Shown here piece after piece: positions 1-11,231 of a stretch of 64,000 nt of DNA (within the stretch, counting starts at the first letter, position 1; each line of letters opens with the position of its first letter). The notes beneath the pieces were generated by a model. The model saw only the letters and a list, made by a program, of their open reading frames with translations. It did not search any database and was not told where the DNA came from. The position numbers and the translations under genes are program-made. The stretch covers positions 18,299,036 through 18,363,035 of the forward strand of contig JAGTTD010000012.1 of the NCBI GenBank assembly GCA_018398585.1. Direction: 5' to 3'. This stretch comes from Simmondsia chinensis (lineage: Eukaryota > Streptophyta > Magnoliopsida > Caryophyllales > Simmondsiaceae).

Positions 1-1076
1 CCGAGATCAGGTTCCTATGCATATCAGACACCTGCAGCACATTTGTTAAAGTAAGAAACTTTCCAGAGGTGAGTTTTAAAGAAATCTTCCCTTTTCCGAA
101 AATTGGTACAGCTGCAGAATTGCCCATATAGACCACCTCTCCATCGGTCATTTTCTGGTATTCCTGGAACATGTTTTGGTTCATGCAAATGTGCCTGGTA
201 GCCCGGTGTCCACAATCCACTCAGTCATATTGTTTACCGGGTTCACTTCTAAAACAACCGCTATAACGTTCTCTGTCTCTACGAGGTGGGCTTTGTGCTT
301 TGGGTCCCTAGGCTGGTTCTTTTTACTCCTCCAATCTTTAGCCATGTGTCCACGTTTTCCACAGTGATAGCAATCTCCGAGGAATCTGTTGTTCGGCTTT
401 TAAATCTTCCCACCAGGTTTGTAATTTGAATGATACTTCTTCCCTTTATTCTTGAACCTGTCAGATGCACTCGGCCTAGCTTCGACAATATTAGCTTTAG
501 ATTGGTCAGAGTATGAGTCCCTCCTGTCCTTAAGCCTATTTTCTTCTTCAATTTTTAAGTAGTTCACTAACTCTTTTAATGTTAAATCCTTCTTTTTATG
601 CATAAGTAGGTTTCTATAATCCTTTCAAGAAGGTGAAAGTTTTTCAATTGTTATTTCGCAAATTTTAAGGCTTTCTGACAAAAGAGTAGTTACTATATTT
701 TCATATTCATGGACTTGATCAATAATCGGTTTATTGTCCATGAATTTGAAATCTAACCACTTACTAATAGCATATTTTCTAGTCCCTACATCATTGCCCC
801 CATTTTTTTTTTGGTAGGGAATCCCAAATTTCTTTTGATGAGTTTGACTTTACATAAATGTCAAAGAGCCCATCACTCATATAATGCAACAAATTTTCCC
901 TCCAAGTTCGGTTGTCTGTGGTGAATTTTTCTTCATAAGCTTTTTTTCTCATTTTCATCTTTAGGTGCCATCTTCTCATAAAGTATGTAATCGATGCACA
1001 GTTGTTGTTGGAAAAATAAAATTTTTTGGAACCACCTCTTGTAATTCTTCCCCTCAAGGGGCTCAACCTTAGACAT
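1..1076 (-). pseudogene. Copia gag-protease fragment (pseudogene)
   Basis: Read on the minus strand, an ATG at 1076 opens a gag that begins MSKVEPLEG, but frame changes follow before 790. The late gag segment (603-400) is basic and ends at a nucleocapsid region, with a CCHC zinc knuckle near 375-335 read in another frame. Next comes the aspartic protease region, with a VD motif followed by RHIC near 225-205, and the conserved LxxVLxVxxxxxNLIS stretch near 60-1. Gag would form the particle and the protease would process the polyprotein. Integrase and RT would lie beyond the window. Several frame changes mean no functional protein is made. Confidence 0.7.
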
Positions 1077-1552
1077 GTCGGGAAGAGGTAATTTGGTTTT
1101 CATGTTTAAATATAGCTATCTAAATAAATCATCTTTTAGATTGTTGAAAAATAACAACTTGAACAGTAAAGATACAGCAAAAAAGAACTACAAAATACTG
1201 TGAAAATACAGCGTAAAATACTACAAAAAATACTGTTAAAATACTGTTGAAAAATATAGATAAAATGCAGAAAAAATACCCAGAAAATACCGCTCAAAAT
1301 TACAGTCAAAACACTAGTTACAGCAGTAAAAAACAATTAAAATCAATAAAAATCACAGAAAATGTTTTGCAGCGAGACAGTGATAAAACACATTGAAGTA
1401 ATCTGTCAAATTCAGTGAGAACTCGCAGAAACAGGTACAGTAAAATGCAACACAGAATTCACCTAAAATACCTAAACACAACAATCAAATTATACTGTAA
1501 AGAGGGATAGGTTATTATAGTACCAAAGATAACGTACCGTGGGAAATACCAC

Positions 1553-1944
1553 TGTCCGAAAAGACAATTTCGCCGCTGCTCCGGTGCAGATAGTGGTGTC
1601 GGCGACCATCCTCCGGGATTAACACGATCCGACTATTAACGTGCACTCGTTAAACACAGGGTAGGAGAGCCCAAGAATTTTGCCCAAGTTTGTTGAGAGG
1701 AAAACGGACTGAAGAGGAAAAGAGAGGAAGAATATATTATTGCTTGGTGATAATGTATCAAATGAAGCTTCAATTTATACTAATTTCCTGAAGTTAAACT
1801 AGTGAATATAGTTGTTTAATACTGAAGTAATGGCTACAACATTTTGGTAGCAACGTTCAAAATGGTTCCTATTGTCATAAAAGCTTAATTTTAATTACTA
1901 ACAACTAAATTATCATAAATCCCAGCTTTAAGTGTACTCCGACA
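1553..1944 (-). repeat. Probable 5' LTR of Copia A
   Basis: The 392-bp segment begins TGTCCG and ends CCGACA on the plus strand, a short imperfect inverted repeat typical of LTR ends. It lies upstream of the gag in the right orientation. The bases just inside (minus strand GTGGTAT at about 1552-1546) match the start of an initiator-Met tRNA primer-binding site, but the match then breaks down. There is no partner LTR in the window to compare, so the limits are inferred. Confidence 0.45.
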
Positions 1945-2233
1945 GACAGTTTTTTGAACATTTTCCGTAAAATAAATGTACCCCTTGAGAAAAAGCTCAC
2001 CCACACCCTCGCCCGAGCATGACACCGTAGGTAGGCGGCGCGAGCGCGTTTGGTCCCCACCATTCCTTTACCCATGGCTTAATTCAAATGGGTTGAGAAA
2101 GTATACCCTTATAAACCCAACCAATCCTCCTTAATTTGTCTATGTGGGATAGAGGACCTTTTATTATTGCATTCTTAATGTGGGATGTAACTTTCCCATA
2201 ATATTTAAGTTTGGCTTGTATTATTTTTCCAAC
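1945..2233. other. Intervening repeat-like DNA without a gene
   Basis: No coding potential is supported. From about 2090 to 2233 the minus strand reads like the start of another LTR (it opens TGTTGGAAAAATAA and contains CCCACATT motifs often seen in plant LTR and TRIM elements), but no partner copy was found in the window. Confidence 0.35.
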
Positions 2234-2459
2234 AAATCTTACAAGCTTACTTATATGCAAGAACAAAACCTTACAAGAATTACAAGAAGTCGTCCCAAAA
2301 ATAAAGCTAAATAATTTCCTACCCTTATTGCCAAGATTTGGCCTGATTCAAGGAGGAAATCAAGGGAAATTAATATATTACAAAGATTCCTAGAATATTC
2401 TATGTTTGGACAAAATTACATAAATACATTTACTAAAAATACCAAAAGAATATTCAATA
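2234..2459 (-). repeat. Probable 3' LTR of Copia B
   Basis: It directly follows the polypurine tract of element B. On the minus strand it starts TATTGAATATTC, the same form as the LTR start of element C (TGTTGAAATT) with the expected G changed to A. The far end near 2234 is a guess, because the 5' LTR that would define it has been lost. Confidence 0.4.
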
Positions 2460-2473
2460 CTCTCCCTCAAGTT
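2460..2473 (-). other. Polypurine tract of Copia B
   Basis: The minus strand reads AACTTGAGGGAGAG immediately before the 3' LTR. This is the plus-strand primer site for reverse transcription, and it matches the tract in element C (AACTTGAGGGGGAG). Confidence 0.7.
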
Positions 2474-5400
2474 GGAGCATAGAGATTAACAATGCCCAAT
2501 TTGCATAGAAGCCCCCAGGCTTTTGTGAAGACATCCGCCATCTGACTGGTTGAACGAACAAATGAAGTAAAAATTTCTTTGGCCAAGAGCTTCTCACGGA
2601 CAAAGTGGCAATCTAACTCAATATGCTTTGTCCTTTCGTGAAAGACAAGATTTGATGCAATGTGTAGGGTTACTTGGTTACCACAAAATAAAATAGCATG
2701 ATTGTTAATAGGAAAAAGAAGATCAACAAGTAAGCGTCCCAACCATACAATCTCACTTGTTGTTGTAGCCATCAATAGATATTCGGTTTTCGCGGAAGAG
2801 CGTGACACCACATTTTGCTTCTTTGAGTGCCATGAAATAGGTGAACGTCTGGTTGTAGGACAATCAGCCCAATCTACATATTGTAGTTGAAGATCACTAT
2901 CAAAAGGCAAGAACACACCCTGCCCTGGTGTGCCCTTGAGATAGCATAGAACTCTAACCACCACTTCAAGATGAGGACGACAAGGATAATGCATGAATTG
3001 ACTCAAAAACTCGAACAGCGTAACAAATGTCAGGACGAGTGATAGTTAAGTACAAATGTCACCACACTAGTCATTTGTAACAACCCGCATTATCCACGGG
3101 CGGCCCAACCCGGTCTACCAAACCATGATTTTGAACAATCGGTGTGGTAGCCATTTTAGCCCCTAAAAGACCGGCCTCACTAAGGATATCTAACACATAT
3201 TTTCTTTGTTTCAGCATGATTCCCAAAGGTGAGTGAGCAACTTCCATTCCTGAGAAATATTTAGCCTTCCTTAGATCCTTAATCTCAAAAGATCTATCTA
3301 ACATAGTTTTTTCTTCGGTAATATGGTTTTCGTTGCTTCCGGTGATTATGACATCATCAACATATATCAAAATTTCAGCGTATGTGGTACCATGAAAGTT
3401 AAGAGAGGATAGTTGGACTTGGACTGACGAAAACCAAGATTAAGGTGTGGCTACATTTTTTATTCCAATTTCGGGATGCCTGTTTAAGTCCATATAAGGA
3501 CATTCTAAGATGACAAACTATACCCTTATGCTAGCACTCAAAACCTTGGGGCAACTTAGATCCCCATGAAGAAATGCATTATTAACGTTAAGTTGATGAA
3601 TGACCCAATTCCAGCAGCAACTGCTTGAACACATCGAACTGTAACCAACTTAGCAACAGGAGCAAATGTGTCATGATAGTCAATGCCTTCTACTTGTGTG
3701 AAGCCTTTAGCTACCAACCGAGCCTTGTACCGCTTTATAGTCCCATCGGATTTATGCTTCAACCTATACAACCATTTTGAGTCAATGACCTGCTTTCTCG
3801 GAGGAAATTGTTCCAACGTCCATGTTTTATTTCATTCTAAAGCCTGTATCTCTTGTTCCATAGCATCTGTCCAATGCTTGGACTATATGGCCTATTGAGA
3901 AATTTTCGGCTCATCGTAAGATGTGATGGCATTCAAAATTGTTGCGTGAGAATTAGAAAAATGTATGTTAGAGACAAAATTAAAAGTAGGATACGCTTTA
4001 CCTGAGTTAGTTGATGAAGTGGGAGGTAGACTATGGGCTATAGACGAAGGCAAATCACAAACAAAGTTTTGATATTTTGCATGAATGGAGCGATCACGAC
4101 CATTTCTTCGAGTAACAATCTCTGAATAAGTCGAGGGGTCCCCAAGGCTGACCACCAACAGGTTGCTGGTCACCCGGCACACTGCCGGTTGACTGTTTCG
4201 GTTCAGCTGACAATGCGTTGGTTGAACCGGCCATGTCCCGGTTCAGTTTAACTTAAACCGGCTGGTTACTTTTGAGAAATCCACATCAGTTAGCAGAATG
4301 TGTACAAAGAGATTATCATCATGTGGCAAGTGAGAATTATTGGTTTTAAGTCCAATAAATGAATTTCATAGAAATGAACATACCTTGAAATGACAATTTT
4401 ATTTTCCTCAACACTATAAATTATGTATCTTTTTTGTCCATAATGATACCCAACAAATACACCCAACACATCCCTATTCCCAAATTTGTCTTTATTTTGA
4501 ATGTGATAATAATATAGAAAACCAAACACCCTCAAGTGATCATAAGAAGGAATTTTTCCTAGGACAATCTTGTAAGGACTTTTATTGCCAAGTAACACAT
4601 AAGGCATCAAATTAAAGAGATGTGTGGCTGTTAAAATGCACTCACCCCAAAATTGCTTTAGTAGCCCGGCTTGGAAACGGAAAGCAGGACCAACCTCCAA
4701 AAGAGGCCTATGTTTTTGCTCAACAACCCCATTTTGTTGAGGTGTTCCGGTCAACAATGTCTGAAACTAAATCTAGTGCTTGGCATAGAATTCCAACAAC
4801 GGTCTACACTTGAATTCCTGCCCATTGTCATTGTGTACTTGTTTCACCTGGCATCTAAGCTGAGTACTAATCATATGATAGAATTCCATAAGAATTTTGT
4901 GAGCATGGGATTTTTCCCACATTAGATGCACCCAAGTACAATGGCTAAAATCATCGACAATGTTAAGGAAATAACAAGCGCCCGTCAACAACATTGTATG
5001 ATAAAGGCCCCAGATGTCACAATGAATTAATTCAAAACCTGCTTTAGTTTTTGAGATAGACAAGGGAAAGGCTAAACATGCTCGTCTAGCACGATGACAC
5101 GGATCACAAACAAAATCAGTCTTTGATACATGCAAATGGGGGAAAATAGACAATATGGAAAACGGAATATGGCCTAGTCGACGATGCCATAAAACTGCTT
5201 GCTTGTTGTTGTTGGTGGTAAAAACCTTGGGACCCTTTGATAATTCTCCAAAATGTATGGCCCATCTCTCCTCCTACCCGCTCTAGTCAGCTTGCTCGAT
5301 TGTAGTTCCTGTATGTAACAAAAATTAGAGTGAAAAGTCAACATACATTTTTCATCGCAAGTGAATTTACTCATAGACAACAAGTTATAATGAAAACTAG

Positions 5401-5910
5401 GCACATAAAGCACATCCCTTAAAACCAGGTTCTCAAAAATGCGCACTTTCCCAACATGCGTGCAACTAAAACAACCCTATTGGGCAGCTTAACGGGCCCA
5501 GCCGACCCATTTTGCACAACGTCAAACATATGTGACAAACTTGACACCATATGATCCATGGCACCGGTATCAAAAATCTAACTACATGAAGAAATTGAAG
5601 CCTGTCCTATTAAATTTTCACTAGGAGAGGCTGAAGCAAGCCCAAGTAGTGCCAAAAGCTATTGGTATTGACATGAAGAGAGGCCGGTCACCGGACTGCC
5701 ACCCGATGACTATTCTATTAGATGAGTTATGGCTGCCACAGCCACGCTCTTGCTTCTCGATCCACCTAGTACAGTCAAGATGTTTTGAACAAAAATCAAA
5801 CTCGATTGGTCTGAGGGGTAAAGATAAAATGGTGAATTAACATCAACTACTCCCCATGTCGTAGAGTGGCTATGATTGTTTGACTATCGCTATTGTTGTT
5901 ATCCGCCATT
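2464..5910 (-). pseudogene. Copia B gag-pol pseudogene
   Basis: The gag start at 5910 reads MADNNNS and soon loses frame. The sequence then jumps from the gag N-terminus (about 5760) to the gag-protease linker (about 5690), so the capsid and zinc-knuckle regions present in element C are absent. Integrase follows (5153-4290), with a CDIW motif, a DNGQEF motif (SDNGQEF in C) and a conserved GTPQQNGVVEQKH stretch. RT follows (about 4180-3071), with [24 protein letters not shown] and the YVDD catalytic motif near 3360. RNase H ends at 2467 with the typical DVFTKA motif. At least five frame breaks are visible. The order PR-IN-RT-RH is diagnostic of Copia. No product is expected. Confidence 0.85.
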
Positions 5911-6060
5911 ATCTAAGTGATTAAAACAAAAGCAAACCAAACAACAAGAGAGGAAAAAAAAAAAGGCCTACAAAGAGACAACACAAAGTGACTGCTAAAA
6001 GCTGCAGCCGCACTGTTTCACTGGTAGCAATGAATCATGATCAACACAAAACCACAAACC

Positions 6061-6072
6061 ACTTTGATACCA
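6061..6072 (-). other. Primer-binding site of Copia B
   Basis: The minus strand reads TGGTATCAAAGT, one mismatch in the first ten bases from the initiator-Met tRNA site TGGTATCAGAGC found in element C. It lies about 150 bases upstream of the gag ATG at 5910. The expected LTR is not next to it. Confidence 0.7.
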
Positions 6073-6465
6073 TGTTAACATTAGCGTCTTTCAAATTCAT
6101 TAACCATTGATGGATGCCCACTCCTAGAGAATGACGCAGTGCCTTATCTCTACTTAGTAGAAGGTGCCAACACAGCTTGGCAAATCTACAGTGATCAAAT
6201 AAATGATCTTGAGTTTCAATAGCATCTTGACAACGAGGGCAAGAGGCTAAAATTCTCACACCACGGGACTCCAGGACTGCCCAGATAGGAAGCAAGTTAT
6301 GACAAAGTTACTAGAGAAACATTTTAATTACAGGGGAAACATCCAAACTCCAAATTCATCAAAAAGGCCAATTGTTCCTTCCTTCCATTTGATATCCTGA
6401 GCTAACCAACAAGTAGATTTCACCAAGAATCCCCCATTTGCTGTGAAGCCCCGCCCAAATTTATC
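6073..6465 (-). pseudogene. LINE reverse-transcriptase zinc-binding (zf-RVT) fragment
   Basis: The minus strand carries a zf-RVT domain, found at the C-terminus of L1-type LINE polyproteins. A segment with GGFLVKSTCWLA (about 6435) precedes LPIWAVLESRGV, CPRCQ and DHLFDHC (6295-6180), giving the CPxC...HxxxxC pattern. A frame change separates the two parts. The upstream endonuclease and RT domains are absent. The fragment ends exactly where the primer-binding site of Copia B begins, which suggests either that B joined this LINE copy aberrantly or that the LTR between them was deleted. Confidence 0.65.
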
Positions 6466-7780
6466 ATGTCAGTGCTTGAGAGGTATGGGAAGAGGGTTGA
6501 TGCTTCTTGTTAATGCAACTTCGATTTGAAACTAATGTGTATATTCTACATTTACTCCAATTAAGGAGACTTTCAAATATTTTTTTGTAGTTTTTGGGTT
6601 GGATAACATGCAGTAAACTAAAAGGGATATGGACCTAACCCAAGTAGTAGTTGGGGTGACGGAGCCGAACCCATGGACACCTTACCTTGCACACTTAAGA
6701 GCTAGAAACTGGGGTAAAGACAAGCTCAAGAGCTCACCAGTCCACTCACAAGCCCAAGTCTACAAATATTTAAGCCTAGCACCCTTAACTTATGACAACT
6801 TGAATGACTTAAAGCTTCACATGATTAAGGTGGAGCAAACCATATTCTTGTCACTAGATTAGGACCAATGGAATCAAGGCCAAGCCTTGGCCATCAAAGC
6901 GCTAAAATGGTGACCCAAACCTAAATTCATCTTACTCTGTAAGTAGAGACACTAGTGTTAAGACCAACCCAATCAAACTCAAGGCTTGGCCATCAAAGCC
7001 TTAAACAAATGATACTAATCTTAACTTTTTGATTGTGGGAATAGTTCTAAAGTAAGAATTTCATACCTAAAATCCAAGAGTTGTATTGCCTTGACGAAAG
7101 CAAAAAATGAAGCTACAAGTTACGCTACTCCTAAGGAAAGAAAAATAAGAAAAGCGCAAGTGTGTTGTAAAAAACTTGAAGAAGTTTTGTGAATGGTGTT
7201 GAACACTTTACAATGAGAACAGTGTATTTATTGATAGGATAAAATTCTAATTTTTTCCCTAGAAACAAGGCATATATGCCCCACATTCAACCTCAATGCT
7301 CTTTATTGTGCTGAATTGGTGTTGAACATGCATTAACACACATGCTCGAGGCTCCTTTAGTCTTCCCACATTCATCTGCTTCTTTCTGCATATAATATTG
7401 GCTTCAAATAACTATCGGCTTGGAAATCAACTTTTCTGCAGCCATCTTGTCCTAGAGCATGAGCTTATTTATCCTTTCCATCCATCTTAAGATGTTGTTA
7501 TTATAAGGCTTTATGTTACCAACAAGCTAGACTCGAGATGACGCTATTTCTATTCGCAAAGCCAACTATGTCTCAAACATGGCCCCATATGATGTGCATA
7601 TGTCCTTTCATCCTTAAACAACATCGCACCAACTCTTTGGAGTTTGGAGTGTAAACAAATGCCTCCTTTTAGCTATTGGTGATGTTAGCCTTCCAATGAG
7701 GAAAAAACCTATATGATTTGACCTTCAGCAGCTACACAAATCTCGAGTAGCACTATTAATGCTTAAGTTACCTTCATTCC
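6466..7780. other. Non-coding repeat-like DNA; possible decayed LTR of the Tat element
   Basis: No gene is supported. A 20-base phrase (CAAGGCTTGGCCATCAAAGC and variants) occurs near 6880 and 6980. This is where the 3' LTR of the large Gypsy element to the right should lie, but no matching copy was seen at its other end near 25.3 kb. Confidence 0.3.
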
Positions 7781-7795
7781 CGCGTGTCTATAAAT
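7775..7795 (+). promoter_or_regulatory. Possible TATA box upstream of the antisense PMD gene
   Basis: The plus strand reads CTATAAATACAC at about 7788, roughly 200 bases upstream of the first PMD-like coding segment. This agrees with a core promoter for the antisense gene, but it is only a motif match. Confidence 0.25.
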
Positions 7796-7979
7796 ACACA
7801 AATCTTAGGGGTTTAAAATCCTCACTCTACGCACCGTTCTCGAACGTCTAGCAAACGTAAGCAATCGAATCCGTTCTCAAGATCTTAAATTCTTGTTTGT
7901 TCTTGTTTCATGCCCTTTTCTTTCTTTAGAGCTTTAACTCTTCATTGTAGGAATGACCCATATCATTCACAATATCTCC

Positions 7980-9400
7980 ATCCCTTTCCCTAAGGTTGAA
8001 TACCCTGTGAGTTCTTGACGCATCTGTTTCTGTCAAATAACTCTATGGTCTTGGATAGGCTCCAGGTCCCAGTAGATTCCATCCCCATTGAGGAGGATCC
8101 CTTTTGCATCTCTAAGGAGAGGCCTTATCCCTCATGTGAATCATTTATCACTAGACGGATCTTTAGCCTTATAGAGGAAGTGCCCAATCTCGAGGACATT
8201 TTCCTAGATACCGTAGAATCCCGTCTACTTCACTCTTTCTGCAGGTCAATCTTGGAGTGGAAGGCACATCTGTAAGGAGTCTGGCCCCTTCAAGTGGTGC
8301 ACCTTCTTGACGAGGCAATACTCAAAATGGGTTAACTAGTTATTGCTTCGTCATGAGTAAAAATGGAGGGATCTCCTCCTCTTTAAGACCATAAGGCTAT
8401 CCAAGGTCTCACTCAGGTATGACTTTCCCGCTGTAACAGCCCTTACATGCTGTTAGAATACTTGTTATAATGCTTTCATCCTCCCTGAGGGCTTTCTCGA
8501 AATCACTTTAGACAGCATAGCTGCCTCACAGCTCTTTCACCTTGGGGCTTTGATCTCCCCTCAGACTCTTTCATATCATAAGATGTTGAGGCCTTCTCTT
8601 CTTCTTTTTCCATGACCTCTATGCCCACAAGTTATGAGACTTGTGTGAACTTCTTTTATAAAGAAGCTCATGCCTTTGGGTAAGGCTTACGAGAGGAAGA
8701 AATTTCTTTTTACTTATTCTGGTTGAACGAGATTTTCTTTGCCAACTCTTTCAACACTATTCTTAAGTCTCTTAAGACAATACCAATCAACTTAGCCTTT
8801 AGTACTAGTCATGCAGCTTTGGGTCCACTACTTATGGCCCAAGTTTATGGCTGCCCTAGGGACATCGTAGTAAAGAAATACACTGTCCAAATAGGAGGAC
8901 TCCTGTGGCTTGTCCATTTATAGGCTCAAGCTTACTCTCCCCGTTTATGTTGGAGAGGCCCTTTTCTCCGTACAGATGATGCTGTCACCTGTTATGGAAA
9001 TATTTCATGAGTATGGAGGCTCTTTCCCTCCACGGCGGATTTTCAAATATTGCCTCGAAGAGCTTCTGGCTTCTCGTGGTAGGTCTAGAGTCAAGTTATG
9101 GAGAGGAGACTTGGTCCTTTTTGGTACTGGAAATTGAACCCAGATTAAGATGTCTCTATGGACATCAAATTTCAAAAATGGTAGACTATCTTAAGCCCTC
9201 GGGATTTTTCGTTTTTCCACCAGACCCATCGTAGTGTGATGTCCTGCAATCTAGGATTGTTTGCCAAACAGTTTAGGATGGTTCAAGACATTCCTTTCCC
9301 TAATGTCTAAGCTAAAAACTTGGAGCTATGTCAAACCAATGTCTGCTTAAGGGTATCCTATACCTCACAAGTACGCTCCATATGCCACCAACAATTTTCT
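7980..9400 (+). pseudogene. Plant mobile domain (PMD) gene remnant, part 1, antisense to Gypsy pol
   Basis: The plus strand holds decayed coding sequence with blocks in PMD order. From 8015 there is an N-terminal segment with YPSCESF and VESRLLHSFCRSILEW. Near 8465 an EGFLEITLDSIA block resembles the PMD motif GEFTxTLEDV. From 8720 come WLNEIFFANSF, AALGPLLMAQVY and GGLLWLVHL followed by AQAYSP, matching the ALGPxxLAxLY and GGPxWLLQLWxQxYFP core of PMD (aminotransferase-like) proteins. Stops and frame changes make it dead. PMD domains occur in host silencing factors of the MAIL family and also in Gypsy and MULE elements. The position antisense beyond integrase fits an additional ORF of a Tat element. 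Family assignment is by eye. Confidence 0.55.
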
Positions 9401-9513
9401 AGGTTTGTATCTAGCACATCAGGCCTCCTTGGAGGCTAAGGGCACTAAGAAGTATTTTTATCAATTCTTTTGAGCTTGCAAATGCTAGTTCAAGTGTTGC
9501 TCAGACATCAACA

Positions 9514-10143
9514 TGTCACGATTATGTGAGTGACCCATTGTCACGATCATGGGAGTGACGCACATGTGGTTCCCTTACTAAGAATTGGGTGTCGCTTGTC
9601 ATGGGTTGTGTGTGTGTCGCAGGGTTGTCATGGACAGTTAGTGGGAGTCATGATCTTGGTAGCATTAGCAGGTTGTCATGGTTGCAGCATCACAGACGGG
9701 TGTCACAAGGTGTGGTGCTAGGCGCACAATGTCAGCCAGAGCAATGTCACAGCCAAGCACAGGACGTAGTTGGGTAGTGCATTGTTAACTACCCTGGATC
9801 ACAAGAAGGAGCGTGCTAGGAGCTTACCGTTCACACTGTCACAGCAGCTTGGGTCAAAGCCTGGGTTATGTTAGTGTAGTTTACTTTTTAGGTGGTTAGG
9901 GGCTTTAATTGATGTGCTTAGTTCTCTTCTATGTATTTAATTCTCTTCCATGTGCTTAGTTAGCTCTCTATAAATAGGCCTATAAATCTCTTATAAATGT
10001 ATCAATCTTTGAACGCATTAATGAGATAATCTCCTACTTTCTCATTTCCAATTCTCCATTCTATCTCTCTCATATTCTAATTCTTTCTCATCCCATACTC
10101 TAATTCACCGTCTTCCCTCATCACAAACCCTAGGGTTGTGACA
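9514..10143 (+). repeat. 5' LTR of non-autonomous Gypsy
   Basis: It starts TGTCACGATTATG and ends TTGTGACA, an inverted terminal motif TGTCAC/GTGACA. A TATA box (TATAAATAGGCC) lies near 9968. The same sequence recurs at 12089-12855 and 12881-13309. It ends three bases before the tRNA primer site. Confidence 0.85.
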
Positions 10144-10146
10144 AAT

Positions 10147-10159
10147 TGGTACCAGAGCC
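10147..10159 (+). other. Primer-binding site of non-autonomous Gypsy
   Basis: TGGTACCAGAGCC follows the LTR end after the spacer AAT. It differs by one base from the usual plant site TGGTATCAGAGCC, complementary to the 3' end of initiator-Met tRNA. Confidence 0.8.
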
Positions 10160-11228
10160 TCTATGATCGGGATTGGTGCTAAGGGAAAAAACACCTATAC
10201 TACTATTACCATGTCTTCTTTGAAAGAGACTTCGAGTTTCCATGGGCGATTTGCTGCCATACAGAAGCGAATGAACACCATTTTCAACGTTATACAACAT
10301 GATATAGCAAAACACAAGGAAGAACAATAAACATCAATGAGGAATTTTGATCCACTTGTGAGAAATTTCAGTCCTCTATTGATGCTTTGATAGAAGCCAT
10401 GAATAGGCTTGTGCATAGCCAAGAGAAGAGAATTGAACACCCATCACAACCTTAAGAATGGCGTTATGATGTCATGACAATATTGATTAAGCCATCCCTT
10501 GATGAACTGTGAGAATCAGGGTTGGAGGCAACAGAGCTATCATTAAAAATTCAAGAAACCCTTGTTTCCACCAAGATCGAAGAATTATCAAGTAAAGACA
10601 CTAACTTGAAGATTCCAAGATGGATGCTAAGCACAATCCCATCAAGAAAAACTAAAACCAAGCAAATCGCACTAGTCCCACCAAATTCTCTTCAACCTTC
10701 AAATCATGAAAAACGGGTCACATTGTTGGTGGTGTACAAAGAAGGTTGACATTCATAGGCATGATGCCATCAATCAAGGGTTTTGCAAACATGAGTCGAG
10801 TGTGGTGCCATGAGATAAAGATTAGGTTGAGTGGTGACAATAATAAGGTGAAAAAGACTCGAGCATGGGGATGCTTCCCCCAAACTGGAATCAGTACAAG
10901 AAGCACCACACACATAACCCTACTTTGTCAAAAACAATTGATCATATGAAAAGGAATTGGTTAGGGATAAAGGTTATGATAGGTATAAATAATAAATTAG
11001 TTGATATATGATGTTAAGGCTGTCAAATAGGTTGTTATGTAGTTAGGATTTTCTTTAGTTTAATGTATTAAGATTTCAATATGTACTCGTTAGCGTATGT
11101 ATTCCTAGGAAATTGATGAAATATTTAGGCATAGCTCATCCACAATTCCTCATTCGTGTTGACACTTATGTGGAGGCAAGAAAGACAACTGCTAGAGGCT
11201 TTTGAAGAAGATTCAAAAATTTTAATCC
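10160..11228 (+). pseudogene. Decayed gag-like coding remnant of the non-autonomous Gypsy
   Basis: Short plus-strand reading blocks (10213-10330, 10522-10749, 10746-10949) are linked by stops and frame changes. They are rich in Lys, Glu and Ser with no recognisable domain, zinc knuckle or protease motif. The end (about 11170-11228, continuing after the MITE) reads like the C-terminal tail of a gag-type polyprotein leading to a polypurine tract. It is called gag-like only from its position after the PBS. Confidence 0.4.
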
Positions 11229-11231
11229 TTA

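Larger units (their letters stand above)
1..1944 (-). mobile_element. Ty1/Copia retrotransposon A, truncated by window edge
   Basis: This is the 5' part of a minus-strand Copia element. In transcription order it has a probable LTR (1944-1553), a non-coding leader (1552-1077), gag (from 1076) and protease, which runs off the left edge. The leader carries simple A-rich repeats around 1140-1340. The coding part is frameshifted, so the copy is dead. The gag style (UBN2 family, zinc knuckle, then a Copia protease of the RHIC type) is common in the plant Tnt1/Tork group, but the lineage is inferred. Confidence 0.75.
2234..6072 (-). mobile_element. Ty1/Copia retrotransposon B, decayed, no 5' LTR
   Basis: A minus-strand Copia element related to element C at 49.99-55.27 kb. 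In transcription order it has a PBS (6072-6061), gag start (5910), protease, integrase, RT, RNase H, a polypurine tract (2473-2460) and a probable 3' LTR whose first base is at 2459. The internal region is shorter than in C because most of gag has been deleted. The 5' LTR is missing: sequence derived from a LINE begins directly at the PBS. Many stops and frameshifts mean it cannot move on its own. Confidence 0.85.
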
